DNA from: a virus
Strand: one strand, 5' to 3'
DNA: 41,054 nt
IMG/VR virus record: IMGVR_UViG_3300027844_001609
Span: 1-41,054 of that record
Under the pieces are notes generated by a model. The model was not told the DNA's origin, searched no databases, and saw only the letters and a list, made by a program, of their open reading frames with translations. The first letter of the stretch is position 1. Each line of letters opens with the position of its first letter. A program made the position numbers and the translations under genes. This document shows positions 1-6,458 of the stretch, in pieces.

Positions 1-93
1 TAAACCGGTGCCAACATGGATATCATTTTTATCCAGGCTTCCTATATTCTTCGGGTGCTCGAAATGATCTAAAACTTTATCACTATATGCCAT
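1..93 (-). CDS. iscU: IscU-like Fe-S cluster scaffold, 5' end only (gene runs off the window)
   Basis: Only the first 31 codons are present. They read MAYSDKVLDHFEHPKNIGSL and then DKNDIHVGTGL, which closely follows the N-terminus of bacterial IscU (MAYSxKVIDHYENPRNVGSF, DxNDxxVGTG). The first conserved cluster cysteine of the family (GAPACGD) would lie a few residues past the window edge, so function cannot be confirmed here. IscU is the scaffold on which IscS builds [2Fe-2S]/[4Fe-4S] clusters. An AAAGGA ribosome site lies just upstream of the ATG. The gene follows the Sm-like gene and probably shares its transcript. The N-terminal match is strong. That the full gene is intact is inference. 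Confidence 0.8.
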   Translation of the reverse strand, partial: MAYSDKVLDHFEHPKNIGSLDKNDIHVGTGL

Positions 94-119
94 ATTTTCC
101 TTTCAATCTATTTATGAAA

Positions 120-497
120 TTAAGTATCTGAATTAACTTGGCCGGTATTATAATTTAATATAGCAGATACAAATGAATGATATACACCAAGAGCTTCAGG
201 CCTAGGACTCGAAACGATCATCACAAACTTTTTATCAATTTCATATCTGCCTAAATTAGCATTAGTAGGAAATGTATTGGGTGATAACCTTTCAACGTTG
301 CGGCTCAAATCCACATCCCATTCCATAGACCACCGAAATTGAACGGATTCTATTAATTCATATTTATCTCCCAAATCTCTAATTTTTGAGACCACTTCTT
401 CGCCGGTAGTTAATTTAAGTACCTTTAGTTCATGGTCAAAAACCGCTTTAGATAAGGCTGCATCATGGTCGATCCTATGATCATTCACTTCATTCAT
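120..497 (-). CDS. small Sm-like (SH3-barrel-like) phage protein
   Basis: 125 residues from the ATG at 497, which overlaps the stop of the previous gene as ATGA; this tight coupling is why I prefer it to the longer reading frame. Residues ~20-53 (core VLKLTTGEEVVSKI, then a GDKYELIESVQ strand) look like the LSm/SH3-barrel pattern of small proteins found in cyanophages and other marine T4-like phages. The rest is predicted beta-rich and ends in a polar tail. No enzyme motif is seen. An RNA- or protein-binding role is possible from the fold guess alone. It sits between a zinc-ribbon protein and IscU. Confidence 0.7.
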   Translation of the reverse strand: MNEVNDHRIDHDAALSKAVFDHELKVLKLTTGEEVVSKIRDLGDKYELIESVQFRWSMEWDVDLSRNVERLSPNTFPTNANLGRYEIDKKFVMIVSSPRPEALGVYHSFVSAILNYNTGQVNSDT

Positions 498-688
498 ATC
501 GGAAATCCTTCTTTCAATTTTGTTATTTGATAGTGACCACAATGAGGGCACCATAATTTTTCATTATCAGGGAGACTTAAATCCATCTCTAATTTACTAG
601 GAGTATGAGTATAACTCCACCATTCTTGACAACAGCCACAGGTAAAATGATATAAAATTTCTATTGTGTATTCATGAATTGGAGCCAT
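494..688 (-). CDS. small zinc-ribbon-like protein
   Basis: 64 residues. Two cysteine clusters, CGCC (residues 17-20) and CPHC (47-50) followed by H52, are spaced like a zinc ribbon, so it probably binds one zinc ion. Tryptophans and tyrosines lie between the clusters (EWWSYTH). Such small proteins are common in phages and may touch nucleic acid or a host protein, but I cannot assign a role. It is the first gene after a good sigma70-like promoter and its stop overlaps the next start by 4 nt. The ribosome site is weak. Confidence 0.7.
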   Translation of the reverse strand: MAPIHEYTIEILYHFTCGCCQEWWSYTHTPSKLEMDLSLPDNEKLWCPHCGHYQITKLKEGFPI

Positions 689-711
689 AATATATTCGCT
701 TTTAAATCTAT

Positions 712-740
712 ATTATATAATAAAATTTATAAAAAATCAA
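712..740 (-). promoter_or_regulatory. sigma70-like promoter with embedded late-like box
   Basis: On the minus strand TTGATT (740-735), a 17-nt spacer and TATAAT (717-712) fit a host housekeeping promoter, 24 nt upstream of the zinc-ribbon start. Inside the spacer TATAAATT (731-724) differs by one base from the T4 late element TATAAATA, so the site could serve early and late. It would drive the zinc-ribbon, Sm-like and IscU genes. The match is visible in the sequence; use is inferred. Confidence 0.55.
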
Positions 741-743
741 GCA

Positions 744-920
744 TTATCTACGCTTATCTTGCTGGCCGTTTTGATATGCTTCAAAAAGAGCTCTCTCTGC
801 GAATAAAGCAATAGTTTTTTCATGATCCATAGGTAATTGAGTCATTACATAGCTCATAAGACTATCCTTAAATTTTCTCTTAGATTTTGGATTTTGTTTT
901 AGTTTTTCTTCGTAATTCAA
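744..920 (-). CDS. small hypothetical protein with TTG start
   Basis: A 58-residue frame from TTG at 920 to TAA at 744, filling the gap between bS21 and the zinc-ribbon gene. There is no ATG or GTG earlier in the frame. A GGGGA ribosome site lies 6 nt before the TTG, formed by the last codons of bS21, so the two genes are probably coupled. The protein starts MNYEEKLKQNPKSKRKF, is basic at the N-terminus and amphipathic helical later (ALFAERALFEAYQ), and ends basic. I do not recognise a family. If TTG is not used, ATG at residue 22 would leave only 37 residues. Confidence 0.55.
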   Translation of the reverse strand: MNYEEKLKQNPKSKRKFKDSLMSYVMTQLPMDHEKTIALFAERALFEAYQNGQQDKRR

Positions 921-924
921 ATGT

Positions 925-1167
925 TTATCCCCACATTTGTTGTTCCAGTCTTTCGACCTGTTTAATGTCTTTGCGAAAATCTTTTATTCGCTGTCTAGCC
1001 GCTTCTTCCTTTTTTAACCTTTTTGCCATAGAAGGTTTAACAAAATATCTTCGTTTTTTCACATCATTGAGAGTACCTTCACGTGACACCACTTGTTTTA
1101 ATTTTTGTAAAGCTTTTATAATATTTCGCTGGTCTGAATCCTTATGACCAATCTTTATTGAAATCAT
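925..1167 (-). CDS. rpsU: ribosomal protein bS21 homologue
   Basis: 80 residues (E. coli S21 has 71). Residues ~29-62 carry the family core: REGTLNDVKKRRYFVKPS followed by a Lys/Arg/Ala-rich helix (KKEEAARQRIKD). S21 sits by the anti-Shine-Dalgarno helix of the 30S subunit and helps initiation; phage copies are known in marine viruses, including a SAR11 T4-like phage, and are thought to enter host ribosomes. The start overlaps the end of the glycosyltransferase gene by 26 nt, with GGAAG 4 nt before the ATG. The C-terminus is longer than the cellular protein (IKQVERLEQQMWG). Confidence 0.85.
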   Translation of the reverse strand: MISIKIGHKDSDQRNIIKALQKLKQVVSREGTLNDVKKRRYFVKPSMAKRLKKEEAARQRIKDFRKDIKQVERLEQQMWG

Positions 1168-1813
1168 ATTCTTCCATTTCTATCCAATGTTTATCATATG
1201 TTGATTTAAGATACTCTTTATCAACGTTAGTTTTATACCAGGGACCGCCTAAAGTAAAATGAGCGGCACCAATATCCTCCTTATCAGGATAATTTGGTTC
1301 ATTTACTAACCAATTCCACTCTAAAGGAATTGATCCTATATATTTTTCTTCGGGTTCTGCCCACTCCATTTGATGTAAATAACTCATGGGTGCATGAAAT
1401 ATTTCTTTGCAAGTCAATGAATATTTTTCTTTATTAAATATCATAAAACTTGACCAATTCTTTCTAGGATAATTCACATTTTTATATTGTCCGCCCATTT
1501 TAACTTCGCCTCTTGAAACATAATTCTCATGCTTACAACAATATACCATTTTATTTTCATCTAAATCTCTAGCTAAACTCAAGGGATTTTTAAAAAATAT
1601 AAAATCATCATCGACAAACGCTACCCATTTATTATCTTCATTATAATCAATTAACGGAACTAAGTATCTTGTTCTGGCAAAAGGATTGTTCGTATTTTTA
1701 ACATAATAATGAGGAACACTATGAGTTTTTACTCCGAATTTTTCTAAAGAAAATCTACATTTCCTATTAACCTGTTCGCGTCCTGGCGTATATCCAACCC
1801 AAAAATCTATCAT
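1142..1813 (-). CDS. GT-A-like glycosyltransferase
   Basis: About 223 residues from ATG 1813, which overlaps the asparagine synthase stop as ATGA; a longer frame starts at 1849 but lies inside the upstream gene. The protein has a DDD run in FVDDDFIFFKNP, the usual place of the metal- and nucleotide-sugar-binding DxD motif of GT-A enzymes, followed by an aromatic-rich half (NYPRKNWSSFMIFN, EWNWLVNE, LGGPWY) as in several marine phage and bacterial glycosyltransferases. Likely substrate is a nucleotide sugar; the acceptor (virion protein, lipopolysaccharide, DNA) cannot be read from sequence. Coupling to AsnB suggests joint expression, perhaps a joint pathway. Confidence 0.65.
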   Translation of the reverse strand: MIDFWVGYTPGREQVNRKCRFSLEKFGVKTHSVPHYYVKNTNNPFARTRYLVPLIDYNEDNKWVAFVDDDFIFFKNPLSLARDLDENKMVYCCKHENYVSRGEVKMGGQYKNVNYPRKNWSSFMIFNKEKYSLTCKEIFHAPMSYLHQMEWAEPEEKYIGSIPLEWNWLVNEPNYPDKEDIGAAHFTLGGPWYKTNVDKEYLKSTYDKHWIEMEEYDFNKDWS

Positions 1814-3246
1814 ACTGATTCCATTATTTGATAACACGCATCTTTCCAAAGACTTATATCTTTTGAATCATTCGCTATATTTGTATTATTAATGTGATTG
1901 TAGAGTTCATTCATGTATCCTGAAAAACCTTGTTTTTTAGGCGGGGCAAACTTAAATTCTTTCTTAAATATTTCTACTAATTTTTCTTTTCCTATATCAT
2001 TTACAAAAGCATCATTATAAAATATAGTATGATCTAAAAAAGGATTTCTTGACTCTATACAGCTCATTCCTAATGCCAAATTTGCGCCAATAGCTGCACA
2101 AGGGAGAAAGGATCTCTGATCCAAATACTTATTTGTTTGAGTTACATTATTAACTTTAGAGATTTGTTTTGCTACTTGATGTTTGTATTTAGCATTTAGG
2201 TTTTTTCCGTCAGCTACTCTAGAATATTTGGAAAGCTTATTATCTTTATATAAATCATAACCCCCAAATATTTCATCTGCTCCCTCTCCCGTCAACATTA
2301 CTTTTACACGAGGGCTCATTGCTTTACCCATTATGTAATATCCAACATAACTCCAAGTATAGGGAATCATATATGATTTTTGAATATATTCTATTGCTGC
2401 TTCACACCATTGTTTTTCATCGTTTTTAACTTCCACTCTAGGCTCAAATCCATATTTTTTAATATCCGCCGAAGCCCAACATTTATCTTCATTAATTGTC
2501 GTTACATAATGATCTAAACTATCTTTAAAAAGAGCAGATATAACAGAACTATCTACTCCACCCGAAACTATTCCACAATTGACTCGATGGGTCGAATATG
2601 AACGTTGCATGTTTTTTAACAATTGTAATATATTGCCATCATAAACATGTTTCGGTTTAATAACGCGCGATTTAAGAGCTCTACCGCGCATGTTATAAGT
2701 GATTATTAAACCCTTGGGAAATAACTTAATATCTCTATAATGAGTTTTATCAAATATATAATGACGTGTTTGGTGCCAACGTTTGAGGAAGTCTTTATCT
2801 AATTTTGTTTTAACAGTTGTGGCAATAGATTTTATAGTATTACTATAAATTAAACAATTTTTATTATAATAGAAAAGAGGTACTTGCCCTATAGGATCTC
2901 TAATTAATGTTATAGTTAAATTTTTTTTGTCATAAACAGAAATTGCATATTGTCCGTTCACTTCATCAAAATTATAATCCTGTCTTCTTATTTTTTCTGC
3001 TAACCATTCCGTATCATTAGCGAAGCCCTTTGTAGGCGCGTTATATATTTCACCCACATATGTAAAATAATAATCGCCTGTATCAAATACTTGAGGACCC
3101 GGGAATGTTCCGGTGACGGGAAGAATACTTTGATGGAAAAATGAAGGGTTAAAGATAGCAGAAAAACTAATTTCTCCTCTTTCATCTATATCACTGAAAT
3201 CAGTATCAATTAAGGATCTGTCACTTATACCAAAAAAACCACACAT
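1810..3246 (-). CDS. asnB: class II glutamine-dependent asparagine synthase
   Basis: 478 residues. The N-terminus MCGFFGI provides Cys2, the glutaminase nucleophile, and VGEIYN matches the class II amidotransferase pocket. The synthase half has the ATP PP-loop SGGVDSS and the signature LTGEGADEIFGGY. The reaction is aspartate + glutamine + ATP to asparagine. Asparagine synthases occur in marine T4-like phages; some act on sugars or peptides instead. Odd points: the family motif NGEIYN reads VGEIYN (oxyanion Asn replaced by Val), and RGPD is reduced to RGEI, so the glutaminase half may be altered and the enzyme may use ammonia. No clear Shine-Dalgarno precedes the ATG. Confidence 0.87.
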   Translation of the reverse strand: MCGFFGISDRSLIDTDFSDIDERGEISFSAIFNPSFFHQSILPVTGTFPGPQVFDTGDYYFTYVGEIYNAPTKGFANDTEWLAEKIRRQDYNFDEVNGQYAISVYDKKNLTITLIRDPIGQVPLFYYNKNCLIYSNTIKSIATTVKTKLDKDFLKRWHQTRHYIFDKTHYRDIKLFPKGLIITYNMRGRALKSRVIKPKHVYDGNILQLLKNMQRSYSTHRVNCGIVSGGVDSSVISALFKDSLDHYVTTINEDKCWASADIKKYGFEPRVEVKNDEKQWCEAAIEYIQKSYMIPYTWSYVGYYIMGKAMSPRVKVMLTGEGADEIFGGYDLYKDNKLSKYSRVADGKNLNAKYKHQVAKQISKVNNVTQTNKYLDQRSFLPCAAIGANLALGMSCIESRNPFLDHTIFYNDAFVNDIGKEKLVEIFKKEFKFAPPKKQGFSGYMNELYNHINNTNIANDSKDISLWKDACYQIMESV

Positions 3247-3265
3247 AATAACAATAATATTTAAG

Positions 3266-3282
3266 CTACATCCTTAATGTAG
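3266..3282 (-). other. short hairpin before asnB
   Basis: A 6-bp inverted repeat CTACAT/ATGTAG with a 5-nt loop lies between the stop of the fibre-associated gene and asnB. On the minus strand it is followed by CTTAAATATT, not a T-run, so it is a poor intrinsic terminator. It could be a processing or pausing site. Confidence 0.25.
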
Positions 3283-3283
3283 G

Positions 3284-3652
3284 TTATTCTTTTGGAATAT
3301 CTGATTTAACTAGTGCAATAGCATCTTTCCATGTTGTAGTACCATTTATTTCATCATCATATAGCATTTCAAGTTGTGTGTCCCATTTTGGATATGAAGC
3401 CATCCGAAGCCTTGTCCATTCTGGCAGAGCTACCCACTCAGCATGTTCACCTTCTAGGCGCGCAAGATATGACGCGTTGTCGGTAGCCGTCTTATCCTCA
3501 ATAGCCTGCTGCCTGTCCATCTCAGCTTGTATAACATCAACAGCTATTTCAGTTGCACCTTCTTTCCATACAATACTATTAATGTCCTCACCCAGATAAT
3601 GAGTGTATTCTGCACCAAGTTCTGCTAGTGCATGTTTTATTTGAATAATCAT
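3284..3652 (-). CDS. tail-fibre-associated small protein
   Basis: 122 residues from ATG 3652, overlapping the preceding stop as ATGA; the longer open frame upstream lies inside the 592-residue gene and is not coding-like. The C-terminal half (RMASYPKWDTQLEMLYDD, TTWKDAIALVKS) carries the pattern YPxxxxQLxMLxxD...TWxxAIxxVK, which recurs at the ends of phage tail fibre or fibre-assembly proteins. It closes the adhesin cluster, so an assembly or fibre-tip role is plausible. No catalytic motif is seen. Confidence 0.65.
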   Translation of the reverse strand: MIIQIKHALAELGAEYTHYLGEDINSIVWKEGATEIAVDVIQAEMDRQQAIEDKTATDNASYLARLEGEHAEWVALPEWTRLRMASYPKWDTQLEMLYDDEINGTTTWKDAIALVKSDIPKE

Positions 3653-5427
3653 GTTTGTATCTCTTTTACTGTTAATGTTGAAGACTGCGACAGTATCTCC
3701 GCTGTCGTTGTTCCATTTACTCTGGCTGTTACTGTTACAGTAGCACCCTTTGCGATTGTGGACGTATATAAAAAGGAAGCAAAAACAGGCAGTATCCAAT
3801 CCGTTCCCACCGGTGAAGCTAACATCGTCTGTGCCTGGCCGCCTGGGCCGCCTTGTTGAATCCATTTATTATTGTAATATTGCGGATGCCCGCCTGACAT
3901 TCCGTTTCCTATCGCGATGGGATCAGAATGACCTAAATCTGAACTACCGTTAACGATCCATTGTAATCCAATTTGATCTCCATCTCCCAAAATAACCGCT
4001 GTCCGCGTCTGTAGTAAATATTTAGAATTAGCTGCTTTTGCTGTAAAAGTAACCGTTAATGGACCGCCCAACACATGTGTAAATGTTACGGGAGTGACTT
4101 GTCCAGAACCCAGTGCAGGCAGAGTCAAGGTTATTGTGGTAGCATCAACAATTGTTGCAACTGCGGTTCCATTAGTCAACCATCCGGCACCGGAAGTGGA
4201 CAGTACTGCTCCAGGCAAAATAGCTGGAGGAAAAGCAGTCGTGTAGTTAAATGTAGAAGAAGGGATCGCGGTTCCGCCTGAGCAAGGGAGCGCCGAGGAC
4301 AAATTTAACGATATCCTGGAGCTAGGAATATTTACAACCGTGAGATTAGTTGGGCCATATGAGCCGCCAGAAATGGTTGAGGCAGAAGAAGTACCTGAAG
4401 CTAACGGAGTAGAACTTAACGTCATTGCTGACGAACTAGTAAGTGCAGTAATCGTAGCCGTGCCACCCGCACCCGAAAGCCAATCCGTTGTCGATCCTGG
4501 ATTTGTAAATGTCAATGGGCCATATCCACTACCCACTGCAGGCTGGCTCATTATTATCGAAGTGGCGTTGACGACTATAGCTGTTGTTCCGCCGGCAATC
4601 CAACCTTGCGATCCGGATATTGTTGCTCCAACTAAAACTGGTCCGTATGGAGGGTTGTTGGTGAAAGTGAATCCACCTGCGTTAATGGTAGTCGAGCCGG
4701 CATTAACTGAGACTGAACCTCCATTAGGAGGGCCGGCCATTCCAGTAAAATATGAACTGCCGGTTACAACAGTAGGAGGAAGGGTAATGGTTGCTCCAAC
4801 TGTAATTCCTGCCGGTAGATTACCTGAGCTAGGGCTTATTGAAGTACTGGAAGTTGATAAAGTCCATGTTCCGGGAGTAATAGTAGGAGGAGTGGCTTGG
4901 CTTGGAACGAATTCCGATCCAACATGAATTCTGGTATCCATGAGGGCGCCGCCATTTGTGTTAAGCGCAGTTTGACCAGTAATTACAGTGTTCCATAAAC
5001 CTCCATCAGCGAATCCTTCGTTGAAGGTAGCAGTAGTTGAACCACCAGTGAACTGCCAGTTCTGCCCATCTGTAACGTTTGTTTCTCCAAAAGTTAGATC
5101 TGCAGCACTGGGCGCGCCCGATTTGGTCATGTTTGTTGATGATCCAACCATCGCATGTTCTTGGATTCCCGAACCACCAAAGTCAATCACGACACCAGGG
5201 CCTGTGGTTGTCGCTCCCGTAGTTGCTGCTATCTTTATCTGCTCTACACCTTGATCATCATTAAAAGAAATGTCCCCACCTGTTGCAGGCTGAAATATTA
5301 ATTTTTGATTAGGTCTGGCCTTTATGATAGTATCGCCAGAGGCAGGAACACTAATTATGTTTGTTCCGCCCTCATCCTGTATTTTCAGGTTATCACCTGT
5401 CCCTGCTTTTATAATTGAATCTGCCAT
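3649..5427 (-). CDS. fibre/adhesin protein, long paralogue with inserted repeat domain
   Basis: 592 residues, rich in Gly, Ser, Thr and Val, lacking charge. Residues 1-75 (MADSIIKAGTGDNLKIQD..., DISFNDDQGVEQIKIAATTG) and the last ~150 (TVTFTAKAANSKYLLQ to LTVKEIQ) align with the 252-residue gene next to it. The middle ~330 residues are extra and hold related beta-rich units with motifs such as GWIAGGTTAIVVNATSI and GWLTNGTAVATIVDATTI. AAGAGG precedes the ATG. Probably a virion surface fibre or decoration protein that diversified by insertion. No enzyme motif. Confidence 0.7.
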   Translation of the reverse strand: MADSIIKAGTGDNLKIQDEGGTNIISVPASGDTIIKARPNQKLIFQPATGGDISFNDDQGVEQIKIAATTGATTTGPGVVIDFGGSGIQEHAMVGSSTNMTKSGAPSAADLTFGETNVTDGQNWQFTGGSTTATFNEGFADGGLWNTVITGQTALNTNGGALMDTRIHVGSEFVPSQATPPTITPGTWTLSTSSTSISPSSGNLPAGITVGATITLPPTVVTGSSYFTGMAGPPNGGSVSVNAGSTTINAGGFTFTNNPPYGPVLVGATISGSQGWIAGGTTAIVVNATSIIMSQPAVGSGYGPLTFTNPGSTTDWLSGAGGTATITALTSSSAMTLSSTPLASGTSSASTISGGSYGPTNLTVVNIPSSRISLNLSSALPCSGGTAIPSSTFNYTTAFPPAILPGAVLSTSGAGWLTNGTAVATIVDATTITLTLPALGSGQVTPVTFTHVLGGPLTVTFTAKAANSKYLLQTRTAVILGDGDQIGLQWIVNGSSDLGHSDPIAIGNGMSGGHPQYYNNKWIQQGGPGGQAQTMLASPVGTDWILPVFASFLYTSTIAKGATVTVTARVNGTTTAEILSQSSTLTVKEIQT

Positions 5428-5441
5428 GGTTTAGCGACCTC

Positions 5442-6152
5442 TTATCCTATTTCTTCTACGGTTAAAGTTGTAGCTGTCGATTTTAAAGTAAGATCTCCGG
5501 TAGGAGCACTTACCATTCCTATTATAGTAACAGTTGCAGCAGCCGCAATTGAAGACTGATATGTAAAACTTGAAGACACTGGTAAAGTGAGTGCTCCCAC
5601 TGTTGGACTAGCGGCTACGGTCTGATTACCATCATTGTTAGTGAATGCGACATGACCACCGGTCACTGACATACCGGAAAAAACTGTTGAGGTAGATCCT
5701 ACCACAGTTCCGTTTACAGACCAATTAAAAAAAGCTGAATCAGATCCAGTGATAACAGTATCTAACTGCATAGCATATTTAGAGTTTGCAAATTTCGATG
5801 TAAATACCACTTGTAATATTCCGCCTCCAAAAGTAATATTATTTACTCCTGTGCTAGCAGTCATATCTGTGCCGGAACCTTGTACCACTTGTAAATTACC
5901 TCTCATTCCTCCGGTAGGATTATAAGATCCAAATGTAGTGGCTCCGGTTGTAGCCAATATCTTCAATTGTTCAGTACCTTGATCATCATTGAAAATAAGG
6001 TCACCGCTTGTCGCCTGTAAAACTAGATTTTGACCTGAAGAGGATTTTATTGTAGTATCTGCTCCAGCCATCACAGAAATGGCAGCTCCTCCTGCCGCAT
6101 CTTGGATTTTTAGGTTATCACCTACTGCTGGTTTTATAATAAAATCTGCCAT
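5442..6152 (-). CDS. fibre/adhesin protein, short paralogue
   Basis: 236 residues from ATG 6152 (MADFIIKPAVGDNLKIQD), chosen because AAAGGA stands 6 nt upstream and because this start aligns with the start of the 592-residue paralogue; the frame is open to 6200 without support. Shared features are the GDNLKIQD head, the LIFNDDQGTEQLKILATTG segment and the C-terminal FTYQSSIAAAATVTI...LTVEEIG. Beta-rich, no charged clusters, no catalytic motif. Likely a virion fibre or tip subunit. Confidence 0.7.
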   Translation of the reverse strand: MADFIIKPAVGDNLKIQDAAGGAAISVMAGADTTIKSSSGQNLVLQATSGDLIFNDDQGTEQLKILATTGATTFGSYNPTGGMRGNLQVVQGSGTDMTASTGVNNITFGGGILQVVFTSKFANSKYAMQLDTVITGSDSAFFNWSVNGTVVGSTSTVFSGMSVTGGHVAFTNNDGNQTVAASPTVGALTLPVSSSFTYQSSIAAAATVTIIGMVSAPTGDLTLKSTATTLTVEEIG

Positions 6153-6168
6153 TTTTTTCCTTTTTAAA

Positions 6169-6420
6169 TTATTCTGGTTTAGTAGGCCAAACTGGGTCAA
6201 CTAACACATCATCATCCGCACCAGGAAATGAAAAATCCCTGAGTGCTTGTCTGTAAGTTTTCCATGCAGCTTTTTTAGCTGTTGGATAATCCGTAACAAT
6301 ATATTTATCACTTTCAGCTAATAGATTGTTGCGCTCTGCTCTAGCAACTGCAATATCCATGCGCTCGTCATTTTCATAAAAAACTGGATCGCCGGTTCCC
6401 ATTTGTATCTTATTTGCCAT
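6169..6420 (-). CDS. phage tail assembly chaperone-like protein
   Basis: 83 residues. The pattern RNNLLAESDKY...AWKTYRQALRDF...PVWPTKPE follows the short phage tail assembly chaperone family (RxxLLxxsD...W..YRqALRD...PxxPxxP), whose members sit next to tail fibre genes. In that family the protein helps fold or trimerise the fibre. It lies directly after the giant fibre gene here, matching that role. Family call is by pattern recognition. Confidence 0.65.
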   Translation of the reverse strand: MANKIQMGTGDPVFYENDERMDIAVARAERNNLLAESDKYIVTDYPTAKKAAWKTYRQALRDFSFPGADDDVLVDPVWPTKPE

Positions 6421-6458
6421 ATTGCTCTTTTTATTAATTGATCTTGTTATTAAATATT

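Noticed and set aside
1814-1849. Longer start for the GT-A glycosyltransferase
   Set aside because: It lies in the asparagine synthase end; ATG 1813 overlaps the stop as ATGA like many other pairs in the genome.
3653-3865. Longer start for the fibre-associated protein at 3284
   Set aside because: The extra codons read antisense-like, Arg/Cys-rich sequence within the neighbouring fibre gene; the ATGA-coupled start at 3652 is better.
4340-4927. 195-residue plus-strand open frame
   Set aside because: It is antisense to the 592-residue fibre gene, has no ribosome site, and its low-complexity Val/Pro/Glu sequence is the mirror of Gly/Thr-rich codons. All supported genes are on the minus strand.
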